From assembly GCA_050698355.1 (NCBI GenBank), contig JBOHBN010000174.1, positions 1 through 15,405 of the forward strand: a DNA stretch of 15,405 nt, written 5' to 3'. The position numbers and the translations under genes were made by a program. Below, in pieces: positions 1 to 6,107 of the stretch. Origin of the DNA: JBOHBN01 sp050698355 (lineage in GTDB: Bacteria > Actinomycetota > Actinomycetes > Streptosporangiales > WHST01). Every line of letters begins with the position of its first letter. Position 1 is the first letter of the stretch. The notes beneath the pieces are model-generated. The model made no database searches and was not told the origin of the DNA. It saw nothing but the letters and a program-made list of their open reading frames with translations.

Positions 1-121
1 AACTCCCCGACACGCGCAAGCAACCACTCAACGCGCTCCTCCAGAGAGACCGAACCCGACACACAAAGATCATCGCAGACGACCGCTCACACGTGATCAA
101 CACCCCCAACCAGCTGAACAG
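1..121. other. Unassigned left-edge segment, possibly the end of a truncated gene
   Basis: No gene can be assigned here. Both strands are open. On the plus strand a frame from base 3 has no stop until 207-209, but beyond about 121 it is antisense to the ISL3 fragment. On the minus strand a short frame runs from a GTG at 60-62 out of the window and reads a plausible amphipathic stretch (SLEERVEWLLARVGE). Codon bias does not decide between them. The ISL3 similarity stops near 122, so this is probably the far side of a rearrangement junction. Confidence 0.25.
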
Positions 122-373
122 CTACGAGGCCGGGTCGAGCTCGCGCAGTTGGTTCCACTCGGCGCAGCGCACCTTGTCGAGAGCCTCGGTCACCTTCGCC
201 ACGGCGTGAAACGGGTCGATGCCGATCGTGGCCTGCTTGGCGTGGTTGCGGGTGCTCTTGGCGAAGACGGCACCCATGTCCATGCTGACCGCCTCCAGCC
301 CGGCCCGGCGATCGGCACCCAACTCGGTGAAGAAACTATCCAGCGTGGCGGTGTCCTTGCCCTGCTGGGTCGG
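122..373 (-). pseudogene. ISL3-family transposase fragment
   Basis: The minus-strand reading gives GKDTATLDSFFTELGADR, then EAVSMDMG, then an AKSTRNHAKQATIGIDPFH stretch and ALDKVR..WNQLRELDP. This is the central catalytic part of ISL3-type DDE transposases: the conserved VSMDMG segment carries a catalytic Asp, and the IDPFHVV-like motif follows. Only about 83 residues of a protein that is normally 400 or more aa remain. There is no start codon, and the frame stops at 122-124 soon after LDP. Upstream (higher coordinates) it is joined directly to the 3' end of a group II intron, so this piece is that intron's 3' exon. It cannot encode an active transposase. Family assignment is by motif recognition. 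Confidence 0.8.
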
Positions 374-376
374 GTG

Positions 377-401
377 GCCGGCGGGAATCGCACCCGCCGG
401 C
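377..401 (-). ncRNA. Group II intron domain VI hairpin (first intron)
   Basis: A perfect 9-bp stem, GCCGGCGGG with CCCGCCGGC, closes a 7-nt loop seven bases downstream of domain V. Position and size fit domain VI, which carries the branch-point adenosine. I cannot name the branch A with confidence. The intron end follows at about 374. Confidence 0.7.
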
Positions 402-408
402 TCCCACA

Positions 409-442
409 GATCCGTACGTGAACCTCTCGATTCATACGGCTC
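409..442 (-). ncRNA. Group II intron domain V (first intron)
   Basis: On the minus strand the 34 nt divide exactly as 8+6+4+6+2+8. The lower strand is GAGCCGTA with the catalytic AGC triad at positions 2-4. The upper stem is TGAATC/GGTTCA, capped by a GAGA (GNRA) tetraloop. There is a two-nucleotide CG bulge, and the closing strand is TACGGATC. One lower-stem pair is a G-A mismatch where G-U is usual. This is the standard active-site hairpin of group II introns. Confidence 0.88.
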
Positions 443-454
443 TTGTCACCCTTA

Positions 455-663
455 TCACCAGACTCGCGGGGCCGAAGGAACCCATTTCCAGTGTACAAAC
501 AGGCGAGGATAACGCTCGGTGATCCCCTGCCAGCACCGTCGGGATTTCTTCACGCTCCGCAGGCGTTTGTATTTCTTGCGGATCCATCGCATCAAGTAGG
601 CGTTGATACGGGAGAGGAGTGGATACAGCGCGGAGCGGTAGAACGCTCCGTAGTAGTGCATCC
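455..663 (-). pseudogene. C-terminal fragment of a group II intron reverse transcriptase/maturase
   Basis: About 68 residues remain, including HYYGAFYRSALYPLL, INAYLMRWIRKKYKRLR, a KKSRRCW segment and a final LFVHWKWVP. This is the conserved end of the maturase (domain X to C-terminus) of one large bacterial group II intron class. The RT palm with its YADD box is gone. A GTG at 686-688 could open the frame, but the residues before HYYG do not match the family and an in-frame TGA lies two codons upstream of that GTG. This is a truncated remnant rather than a small gene. The stop lies 12 bases before domain V, the usual layout for this intron type. Confidence 0.8.
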
Positions 664-726
664 GCGGGGCATCCCCGTCTCTACCCACCGTTCACAACGC
701 TCTCACCACACTCGAGGAGAATTCGG
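664..726 (+). promoter_or_regulatory. Leader of the former dps gene with a strong ribosome binding site
   Basis: This short stretch lies between the intron breakpoint and the dps start. GAGGAGA at 714-720 is six bases before the ATG at 727 and is a strong Shine-Dalgarno. I see no convincing -10/-35 pair; the promoter may have been lost at the breakpoint near 663. Confidence 0.5.
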
Positions 727-973
727 ATGAGCACCGCACCGATCAGCAGCCCGCTGGCAGACGCCGAGAAGGAGGCCGCAGGCGCCGCGCTGCAAGCCCC
801 CTGCCGACCTCTCACTGACTACCAAACAGGCGCACTGGAACGTGGTCGACTCGAACTTCCGCAGCGTGCACCTGCAGCTCGACGAGCTGGTGTCGACCGC
901 CAGGCATTACGTCGACGCCGTCGCCGAGCAGTTGGAGAAGGATCACTGGATGTGGCGGGCACAGCAGGCATGA
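727..973 (+). pseudogene. dps: Broken Dps (DNA-binding ferritin-like) gene
   Basis: The gene starts at ATG 727 behind a good RBS and reads MSTAPISSPLADAEKEAAGAA, a Dps-like N-terminus. After about base 800 the frame must shift to read ADLSLTTKQAHWNVV, then NFRSVHLQLDELV. That is the Dps ferroxidase-helix signature, in which the His of KQAHWNV binds iron. The protein then jumps from VDAVAEQ straight to LEKDHWMWRAQQA and a stop. In intact Dps about 90 residues of the four-helix bundle lie between those two points. The locus therefore carries one frameshift and one large in-frame internal deletion. Dps proteins store iron and shield DNA under oxidative stress; this copy cannot fold as one. It sits head-to-tail with a broken Nei glycosylase gene. 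Confidence 0.85.
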
Positions 974-1050
974 CCGCCACCGGTGGAGCCCAGCGATCTT
1001 CGACCGACTCTGCGCCCTCGCTCGCTTCAGGTCGTGAAAGGATGGTCCCT

Positions 1051-1869
1051 GTGCCCGAGTGTGACACGGTGTTCGCACCGCTCGCCACCTGCACCACACG
1101 CTTGCAGGTGCCACGCGCGTCGCGGGCGGGCTCCGCTATCCGGAGCTTGTTCACGTCAGCCTCCACGGCTGGGGCGTCGACGGGATCGTGCCGGCCGGCA
1201 AGCATCTACTGCTGCGCTTTCCCAACGGGCGCAGCCTGCACACCCATTTGCATATGGACGGGGCGTGGCACGTCTACCGGGCGGGGGCACGGTGGTGGCT
1301 ACCGGCGCATGACGCGCGTGTCGTACTCACGGTGCCGGACCTGGCTGTTGCCGGGTTCCGGCTCCACGACTTGCGACTACTGTCCACACGCGACGAGTGG
1401 CGTCTGGTCGGGCACCCGGACCGGACCTGCTCTCACTCGAATGGGACCCGATGAGTCACGCTACCGCCGTGAACCTGTCGGCCGCGGCCGGTGAGCGGCC
1501 GCTCGGCTCGGCGCTGCTCGACCAGCGCATCGTCGCCGGCGTCGGCACCATCTACCTGTCCGAGATCTGCTTCCTAACCGGACTCTCACCCCTGACTCCG
1601 GTCGACACAGCCGACCGTCCCGTACGGAACGAGGTCGTCGCCACCGCGCGACGGCTGTTGTGGACGAACCGGATGCGCCCCGACCGGACCACCACCGGAG
1701 ATCACCGCAGCGGTCGACGCTACTGGGCCACTGGGCGCGGCGCGCACCCGTGCCGGCACTGCGGCGCCGCTGTCCACCGGTTGTGATCGGCAACGGTATC
1801 TCCGAATGCAAGGTCTGGATATGCCCGGGTTGCCAATCACCGTGCGAGAGCACAGCGGGCACGTCATGA
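1051..1869 (+). pseudogene. nei: Frameshifted Fpg/Nei-type DNA glycosylase gene
   Basis: The GTG at 1051 opens MPECDTVF, matching the MPEGDTV start of Fpg/Nei enzymes (catalytic Pro2 and Glu3), with AAAGGA as RBS. Just after VF the frame shifts by one base to read GLRYPELVHV, VPAGKHLLLRFPNGRSLHTH and HMDGAWHVYR. Near 1420 it shifts again to PDLLSLEWDP and then RPLGSALLDQR..AGVGTIYLSE, the helix-two-turn-helix region. After the first zinc-finger half (PCRHCG) a stop falls at 1784-1786; the second half (VVIGNGISECKVWICPGC) is in a third frame ending at 1869. The order of parts is otherwise complete, so the decay is by point indels. The enzyme would excise oxidised bases. Its tail overlaps the convergent FAD gene by six bases. 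Confidence 0.85.
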
Positions 1870-3138
1870 CGGGCTTCGCCTTGCGGCGCCCGCGAGCTCG
1901 GCGGTCACGGCGCGGGCGGCTCGGGTGCCGGAGGCGAGCGCTCCCTGAATGGAGCTGGTGTCGCGGTGATCACCGCACACGTACAGGCCCGGACTGACCC
2001 GGGTGGGAGCACGCAGCCGGTGTGGCGCGGCCATGGCAGGTAGCGCGTGCGAGATCCGGTAATCGGCCAGCAGCTCCCAGCCCGCGGTGTTGGTACGGTA
2101 AAGCCGCGCGAGATGGCTGCGCACCGCGCGCTGCAGGCTCGCCGTCGCACCGACCGCGCCGGTAAGTGTGAGCGCTCCGACCAGCGACGCGTCCGCCGGG
2201 GCGTAGCTGGGTGCGGCTGCGGAGAGCACGGTGGTGTTGACAACGGGGCCGTCACCGGTCGCATCGATGGTGATCACCGGTTGGTCGAGCGGGGACTCGT
2301 TGGTGCGGTAGTAGAAGGTGTGCAAGCCGTTCCAGCCGGGAACAGGGAGCTCAGGTAGCAGCTGGGCCGCGCTGTCGGCGTCGGTGGCCACGACCACGGC
2401 ACGGGCAACCAGACGGGTTCCGCCGGCAAGGACGGTCCCCGCGTGCACCGCCTCGACGGGGGTGTCCAGCGTGAGCGTCCCAGGGGCGAGCCGATCGGCG
2501 AGCTGCTGTGGCAGGCTCTGCATACCGGCCGCCGGCAGCACGGGGGCGGCGCGGGTGAAGCTGCGCCACACCAGGTGGAAGAACCGCGCCGAGGTCGCCA
2601 GCTCGGCCTCACCGAACACGCCTGTGAGAAACGGCCGCAGGACGCTTTCCCGAAAGTCGGCAGAGACACCCCAACGGTCGAGCTCGCGGCGGGTGGATTG
2701 ATCGGCTGCGCCGGTGAGTAGCCGTGCCGGTGCCCCCGCGTCGCGCAGTGAGAACGCCGCGAGCGCGGCGAGATCACGCAGCCCGGCAGTGCTCGGCGGA
2801 ATGAGCCCGGTCAGCGCGGCCGGGGTGTCCAGCGGGTTACCGAGCAGCCGTGCCCGCTCGCCGTCGACCACGTGTAGCGCGCGCCAGAACCGGTGCGGGG
2901 CCAGCGCGGGCACGTCCACCAATGCTCGCACGGCGGGGTAGGCAGGGTTGAGCAACTGGAAACCCCGGTCGAGGGTGAAGCCGTCGACGTGGTCGGTCGC
3001 GACGCGTCCCCCGGGCCGGTCGGCGGCCTCGACGACCCACACCCGGTACCCGCGGCGTTGCAGGCCCAGCGTGGCGGCAAGGCCGGCAAGTCCCGCCCCG
3101 ACCACGACGACGTCGGTGTCGCCCTCTCGGGAGCTCAC
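1864..3138 (-). CDS. FAD-dependent amine-oxidase/phytoene-desaturase-like oxidoreductase
   Basis: This 424-aa protein has an N-terminal FAD Rossmann motif (GAGLAGL, residues 14-20), followed by VVEAADRPGGR, the second conserved FAD segment. The C-terminal flavin motif is YVCGDHRDTSSIQGALASG. This architecture is typical of the amine oxidase/protoporphyrinogen oxidase/phytoene desaturase superfamily (PF01593-like). No signal peptide is visible, and the substrate cannot be read from sequence. The GTG start overlaps the upstream gene's stop (GTGA), and AGGAAGAG seven bases upstream is the RBS, so it is translationally coupled as the last gene of a five-gene minus operon. Relatives of this type occur in light- or stress-controlled clusters with TIGR01777 proteins, but that link is inference here. 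It appears intact. Confidence 0.85.
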   Translation of the reverse strand: MSSREGDTDVVVVGAGLAGLAATLGLQRRGYRVWVVEAADRPGGRVATDHVDGFTLDRGFQLLNPAYPAVRALVDVPALAPHRFWRALHVVDGERARLLGNPLDTPAALTGLIPPSTAGLRDLAALAAFSLRDAGAPARLLTGAADQSTRRELDRWGVSADFRESVLRPFLTGVFGEAELATSARFFHLVWRSFTRAAPVLPAAGMQSLPQQLADRLAPGTLTLDTPVEAVHAGTVLAGGTRLVARAVVVATDADSAAQLLPELPVPGWNGLHTFYYRTNESPLDQPVITIDATGDGPVVNTTVLSAAAPSYAPADASLVGALTLTGAVGATASLQRAVRSHLARLYRTNTAGWELLADYRISHALPAMAAPHRLRAPTRVSPGLYVCGDHRDTSSIQGALASGTRAARAVTAELAGAARRSPS

Positions 3139-3542
3139 CAGCGGCTCTTCCTGCGGCTCTTCCTGCGGCGGAGGGTCAGGCCACTGGCGGCGCAGACGGC
3201 TCCCCAGGTACCGGCGACCACCGCGGCATTACGACGCGCCGAAGCAGCAGGCAGGCCGATGCCGAAGCCCACGGCGTCGGCCACGTCGGAGGCGACGCGG
3301 ACCGCGAGTGCCGCCGTCAGCGCCGAACGGGTGGGGGCGCAGGCCATCGCGACCCCGGAGATCGCGTCGCGTGCCGCGACAGCACGCACCAGGACCGCGA
3401 CCCGGTCGGGCACGCGGCCACCCGAGTCGGTCAGGCCGCAGGGTCCGGCCAGCAGGCGTGGTCGCGCGAGCGCGGCGGTGCCATAGCAGGCTGTCGCCGC
3501 GCCGAGCAGGCGTGGCAGCACGGGTCGTGTCGTCGGTGTCAT
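3135..3542 (-). CDS. Small membrane protein of unknown function
   Basis: This 135-aa protein is rich in Ala, Gly and Val, with about four hydrophobic stretches (near residues 9-28, 45-67, 72-96 and 104-122). It ends in a very basic tail, RRRKSRRKSRW. The shape suggests a small inner-membrane protein with a cytoplasmic positive tail. I recognise no enzymatic motif. The ATG overlaps the stop of the TIGR01777-type gene by four bases (ATGA) and has a strong GGGAGGA RBS inside that gene. Its own stop overlaps the next start. The basic tail is encoded partly by a 12-bp tandem repeat. Its place between two redox enzymes suggests it may anchor or partner one of them, but nothing in the sequence proves this. 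Confidence 0.7.
   Translation of the reverse strand: MTPTTRPVLPRLLGAATACYGTAALARPRLLAGPCGLTDSGGRVPDRVAVLVRAVAARDAISGVAMACAPTRSALTAALAVRVASDVADAVGFGIGLPAASARRNAAVVAGTWGAVCAASGLTLRRRKSRRKSRW
3141..3164 (-). repeat. 12-bp tandem repeat (two copies) at the end of the membrane-protein gene
   Basis: The plus-strand unit GCGGCTCTTCCT is repeated twice, followed by GCGG. On the minus strand it encodes the KSRRKSR tail. Each copy carries an AGGAAGAG Shine-Dalgarno-like sequence; the copy nearer the FAD gene lies seven bases before its GTG and probably is its RBS. Confidence 0.75.
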
Positions 3543-4888
3543 CGTTCCTCCCGGTGGTGGCCGAGGACATGGCGCAGGTCCGGCGCCAGGTGTTCGTGGC
3601 GGAAGTGGTGCCCGGACTGCCGCAGCCGGTCGGGAACGACTCGCTGGTCGGCGAGCGCGAGTTCCCGGGCGCCTTGCGCGCCGAGCAGCACCGCCGGGCC
3701 GAACGGCGGTATGGGGATCAGTGCGGGGCGGCGCAGCACGGCCGCGAGGATGCGGGTGTAGTCCGCGTTACGAACCGGGGTGGGGGCGACGGCGTTGACC
3801 GGGCCGGACATCTCGGGATCGAGCACAGCGCGCAGGTAGATGTCAGCGAGATCATCGATGCCGATCCAGGATTGCCACTGCGTCCCGTCGCCGAGCCGCC
3901 CGCCGAGGCCTGCCGCGAACAAGGGATACAGCAGCTGCAGCGTACCGCCTGCCGGGGACTGCACGATGCCGGTGCGGACCTGCACGCAGCGCAGCCCGGC
4001 CTCGGCAGCCGGATCGGTGGCCCGTTCCCAGTCGGCGACGACACCGGCGAGGAAACCCTCGCCCGCCGAGCTGGACTCGGTCAGTGTCTCGTCGCCGCGA
4101 TCGGGTCCGTAGTAGCCGATCGCCGACGCGGACACGAAGGCTCCGGGGCCGTCGGGAGTGGCGGCGGCCCGTTCGGCAAGCCGCCGCGTCGGGCCGATGC
4201 GGCTCGCGCGGATCGCCGACTTGTGCTCCTCGGTGAACCGCCCCGCGATCAGGGCGCCCGCCAGGTGAATCACCGCGTCCACACCGGACAGCAGCGCGGG
4301 ATCGGGCGCCTCGGGGTTCCACTGTCGCTCGTCGTCACTGCCGGCGCGGCGGCGGACGAGCCGGATCACGCGGTGCCCTCCGGTGGAGAGCAGCGCGCAC
4401 ACGGCACGACCGACCAGGCCGGACGAGCCGCTGACCGCGACCGTGACCGGATCAGCCCGCCAGGCCGCCGCGCGGGCGTGCGAGGCGAGATCGCCGGCCA
4501 GCTGGGCATGCCGGTAGGCGAACGTCGCCCGCAACGCGGCCGCCGGCACCGGGGATTCGACCCTGTCACCGACTCGCGTCGTCGTTTCGGTCTCCGCGGT
4601 GAAGCTGTGGGTGTGCCGCCAGGGCAGCACCGTCGCAAGAGGCGGGTTGGCCAGCTGGTCCACGAACCGGTGGGGCGGGTCGTACCCGTCGGGCCGGTGC
4701 GCCGCGACCCATCGCAGCCCGCCGGGGAAGCCAAGCACGGCACGCCCGTCGCGCAGCGAACCGGCCTCGGCGACGACCCGCACCGGCTGCCACGGTGGTG
4801 TCAGTCGCTGGATCGCGCCCGGCCGGGCATGCCAGGCGAACACCTCCGACACGGGTGCGTCCACGACGCTGGAATGCTGGATTCCCAC
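3539..4888 (-). CDS. TIGR01777-type SDR oxidoreductase with N-terminal SRPBCC domain
   Basis: This 449-aa two-domain protein begins with an SRPBCC/START-like ligand-binding domain (residues 1 to about 145; VDAPVSEVFAWHARPGAIQRL..PPW is typical). The second domain is a TIGR01777/YfcH-type NAD(P)-binding fold with GSSGLVG at about 154-160, AVIHLAGA, SASAIGYYG and the WIGIDDLADIYL region. This fusion is a known arrangement in actinobacteria and firmicutes. Its biochemical reaction is not established. The GTG start has the RBS AGGAAAGG about nine bases upstream and lies only six bases after the stop of the 46-aa ORF. The stop overlaps the start of the membrane protein (ATGA). It appears intact and cytoplasmic. 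Confidence 0.88.
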   Translation of the reverse strand: MGIQHSSVVDAPVSEVFAWHARPGAIQRLTPPWQPVRVVAEAGSLRDGRAVLGFPGGLRWVAAHRPDGYDPPHRFVDQLANPPLATVLPWRHTHSFTAETETTTRVGDRVESPVPAAALRATFAYRHAQLAGDLASHARAAAWRADPVTVAVSGSSGLVGRAVCALLSTGGHRVIRLVRRRAGSDDERQWNPEAPDPALLSGVDAVIHLAGALIAGRFTEEHKSAIRASRIGPTRRLAERAAATPDGPGAFVSASAIGYYGPDRGDETLTESSSAGEGFLAGVVADWERATDPAAEAGLRCVQVRTGIVQSPAGGTLQLLYPLFAAGLGGRLGDGTQWQSWIGIDDLADIYLRAVLDPEMSGPVNAVAPTPVRNADYTRILAAVLRRPALIPIPPFGPAVLLGAQGARELALADQRVVPDRLRQSGHHFRHEHLAPDLRHVLGHHREER

Positions 4889-4894
4889 TGGTGT

Positions 4895-5035
4895 TCACCT
4901 TTCCTGCTCGTTGGCGATCATGGTGCGCGGGCGGACCGGACCCTCGCCGGAGGCGACGGCGAGGACGGCACGACCCGCCCCGGCGCGGGTCGTCGGCATC
5001 CTCTCCAGCACAGCACGCTCGGCTTCGGGCAGCAT
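4895..5035 (-). CDS. 46-aa hypothetical protein between marR and the SRPBCC-SDR gene
   Basis: The ATG at 5033-5035 overlaps the marR stop (TGATG), and the frame runs 46 codons to a TGA at 4895-4897, six bases before the next GTG. The start reads MLPEAERAVLERMPTTRAG and the end TMIANEQER. The N-terminal half is a likely amphipathic helix. There is no transmembrane segment, Cys or recognised motif. G/C-rich third positions and the exact fit between two coupled genes support translation. It could be a small accessory protein, a coupling leader that delivers ribosomes to the next start, or the stub of a once longer gene. Confidence 0.55.
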   Translation of the reverse strand: MLPEAERAVLERMPTTRAGAGRAVLAVASGEGPVRPRTMIANEQER

Positions 5036-5490
5036 CACGAGTCGTCCGTCGATCCGGGCCGCGCGGGCGTGCCGTCCGCTGCTGTGGCATACCCGAGCAT
5101 CGCGGCGGTGACCTGTTCGAGGAAGTCGAGGACGGTAGCGGTCTGCTGCTCGTCGAGCCGGTCGGTGATGCCGGCGACCTCGTCGATCAGGGGACGCAAT
5201 GCCTCACGCACCTCCTCGCGGGCGTGCTCGGTGGCCTGCAGCCGAACTCGGCGGTGATCGGCCGGGTCCGGCTCGCGGTGCAGGTGTCCGGCAGCCACGA
5301 GCCGGTCCACCAGTACCGTCGAGGAGGCAGAGCGGATTCCCAGGCGGTGCCCGAGCTCCACGGGGCCCAGCGACTGCTCGGCGGACACGACGTGGTCGAC
5401 CGCGGCCACATCGGTGACCCGCACCCCCAGCCTGCGCGCCACACCGGCCTGCATCTGCCGGCCGGCCTGCAGTAGCCGTCTCACCGCCAT
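5035..5490 (-). CDS. MarR-family transcriptional regulator
   Basis: This 151-aa protein has the MarR winged-helix layout: an N-terminal dimerisation helix, then LGPVELGHRLGIRSASSTVLVDRLVAAGHL (helix-turn-helix, about residues 41-70), the wing HREPDPADHRRVRLQAT, and a long C-terminal helix. I chose the ATG at 5488-5490 because GAGG lies seven bases upstream and the residues from there match family starts. A GTG at 5523 would add 11 residues without homology. MarR proteins are usually repressors released by small phenolic or oxidising ligands and often control divergent redox genes. This one is divergent from the deazaflavin reductase operon and leads the minus operon, so it probably regulates both. 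Confidence 0.88.
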   Translation of the reverse strand: MAVRRLLQAGRQMQAGVARRLGVRVTDVAAVDHVVSAEQSLGPVELGHRLGIRSASSTVLVDRLVAAGHLHREPDPADHRRVRLQATEHAREEVREALRPLIDEVAGITDRLDEQQTATVLDFLEQVTAAMLGYATAADGTPARPGSTDDS

Positions 5491-5591
5491 GCTTACCTCG
5501 AACGTTCTCCGCGGATCACCCACAGCACCATGCTAGCTAGAAAATCAAGCCAACACGGCGTAGGGTCGTCATTATGACTAGATCTTCTAGT
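5491..5591. promoter_or_regulatory. Divergent promoter region with CTAG-based operator candidates
   Basis: The region is locally AT-richer than its surroundings. CTAG occurs four times within 60 bases, as CTAGCTAG at 5533-5540 and in ACTAGA-TCT-TCTAGT at 5577-5591, which is a perfect 6-bp inverted repeat with a 3-bp spacer. The half-site CTAGA is shared by both places. TAGGGT at 5561-5566 is a good actinobacterial -10, seven bases before the A of ATG 5574, so that mRNA may be leaderless; no clear -35 is seen. The inverted repeat just inside the start would be a natural MarR operator. This is sequence inference. Confidence 0.5.
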
Positions 5592-6107
5592 GAACCTGAT
5601 GGAGCTACCGGCCGGTCCGAGATGCCGGCGCGTGCACAGATCCGCCAGATCAACCAACAGATGGTTACCCGGATTCTCGCCGACGATGCGTCTCCGCTCG
5701 TCGAGGGCAGCTACGCGCTGCGGGTGCTGCACACCCGCGGGCGGAACAGCGGTGAGCCCCGGAGCACGCCGGTCGGCGTCACGCTCGTGGCAGGCAGGCG
5801 CTACCTGGTCTCCCCGGACACCAGCCGTGACTGGGTCCGCAACCTGACCGCCCACCCCGACTGCGAGCTACTCGCCGGTTCGGGATCGCAGCAGGAGGAG
5901 GAGCGGTTTCGGGCGGTGCCGGACGACGGCGCGACGGCCGCCGAAGTTGTGGCGACCTATCTCTCGGCCATGCAGGTGCCGTGGGCGATCCAGGCGTTCC
6001 CGGTCTCCCCCGGCGCGTCCCGCGACGAGATCGCGGCGCATCTGGACGACATCGCGGTGTTCCGCCTCGATCCCGACCTCACCGGACCCGGGAGTGACGG
6101 GGCATGA
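5574..6107 (+). CDS. Nitroreductase-family deazaflavin (F420)-dependent oxidoreductase
   Basis: This 177-aa protein has the split-barrel fold signature of the DDN/DUF385 group: LRVLHTRGRNSGEPRSTPVGV, then GRRYLVSP and DWVRNLTAHPDCEL. Members reduce quinones, nitro compounds or conjugated substrates with F420H2. Cofactor use here is by family, not shown. The ATG at 5574 has no Shine-Dalgarno but lies seven bases behind a TAGGGT -10 box, which fits leaderless translation. A later ATG at 5622 (MPARAQIRQINQQ) is an alternative start. It is first in a four-gene plus operon, and its stop overlaps the next start (ATGA). Confidence 0.85.
   Translation: MTRSSSEPDGATGRSEMPARAQIRQINQQMVTRILADDASPLVEGSYALRVLHTRGRNSGEPRSTPVGVTLVAGRRYLVSPDTSRDWVRNLTAHPDCELLAGSGSQQEEERFRAVPDDGATAAEVVATYLSAMQVPWAIQAFPVSPGASRDEIAAHLDDIAVFRLDPDLTGPGSDGA

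Larger units (their letters stand above)
374..663 (-). mobile_element. 3' remnant of a group II intron (tail of the intron protein, domains V and VI)
   Basis: Read on the minus strand this holds, in order, the C-terminal tail of an intron-encoded reverse transcriptase/maturase, a canonical 34-nt domain V and a domain VI hairpin. The ISL3 transposase sequence, which is the 3' exon, follows. The inferred intron 3' end is the ...CAC at 374-376. The intron is cut at its 5' side near 663: the maturase-like reading begins at HYYGAFYRSALYPLL and the frame upstream hits a stop at once. About 90% of a usual 2-3 kb intron is missing, so it cannot splice or move by itself. Confidence 0.82.

Noticed and set aside
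619..1494. A single 291-codon frame across the dps-nei region
   Set aside because: Dps and Nei similarity changes between frames here; the long frame is a product of high GC and joins pieces of two dead genes by chance.
1864..1869. A bidirectional terminator between nei and the FAD gene
   Set aside because: The two convergent genes overlap by six bases and no GC hairpin with a U-tract lies at the junction.
2948..5257. A 769-codon open frame on the plus strand
   Set aside because: It is antisense to the membrane-protein, SRPBCC-SDR, 46-aa and marR genes. Its translation is Arg/Pro/Gly-rich low-complexity text without domains, as expected opposite high-GC genes.
5523..5523. Upstream GTG as marR start
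   Set aside because: It lacks a good Shine-Dalgarno and adds 11 residues outside the family alignment; ATG 5490 with GAGG seven bases upstream is better.
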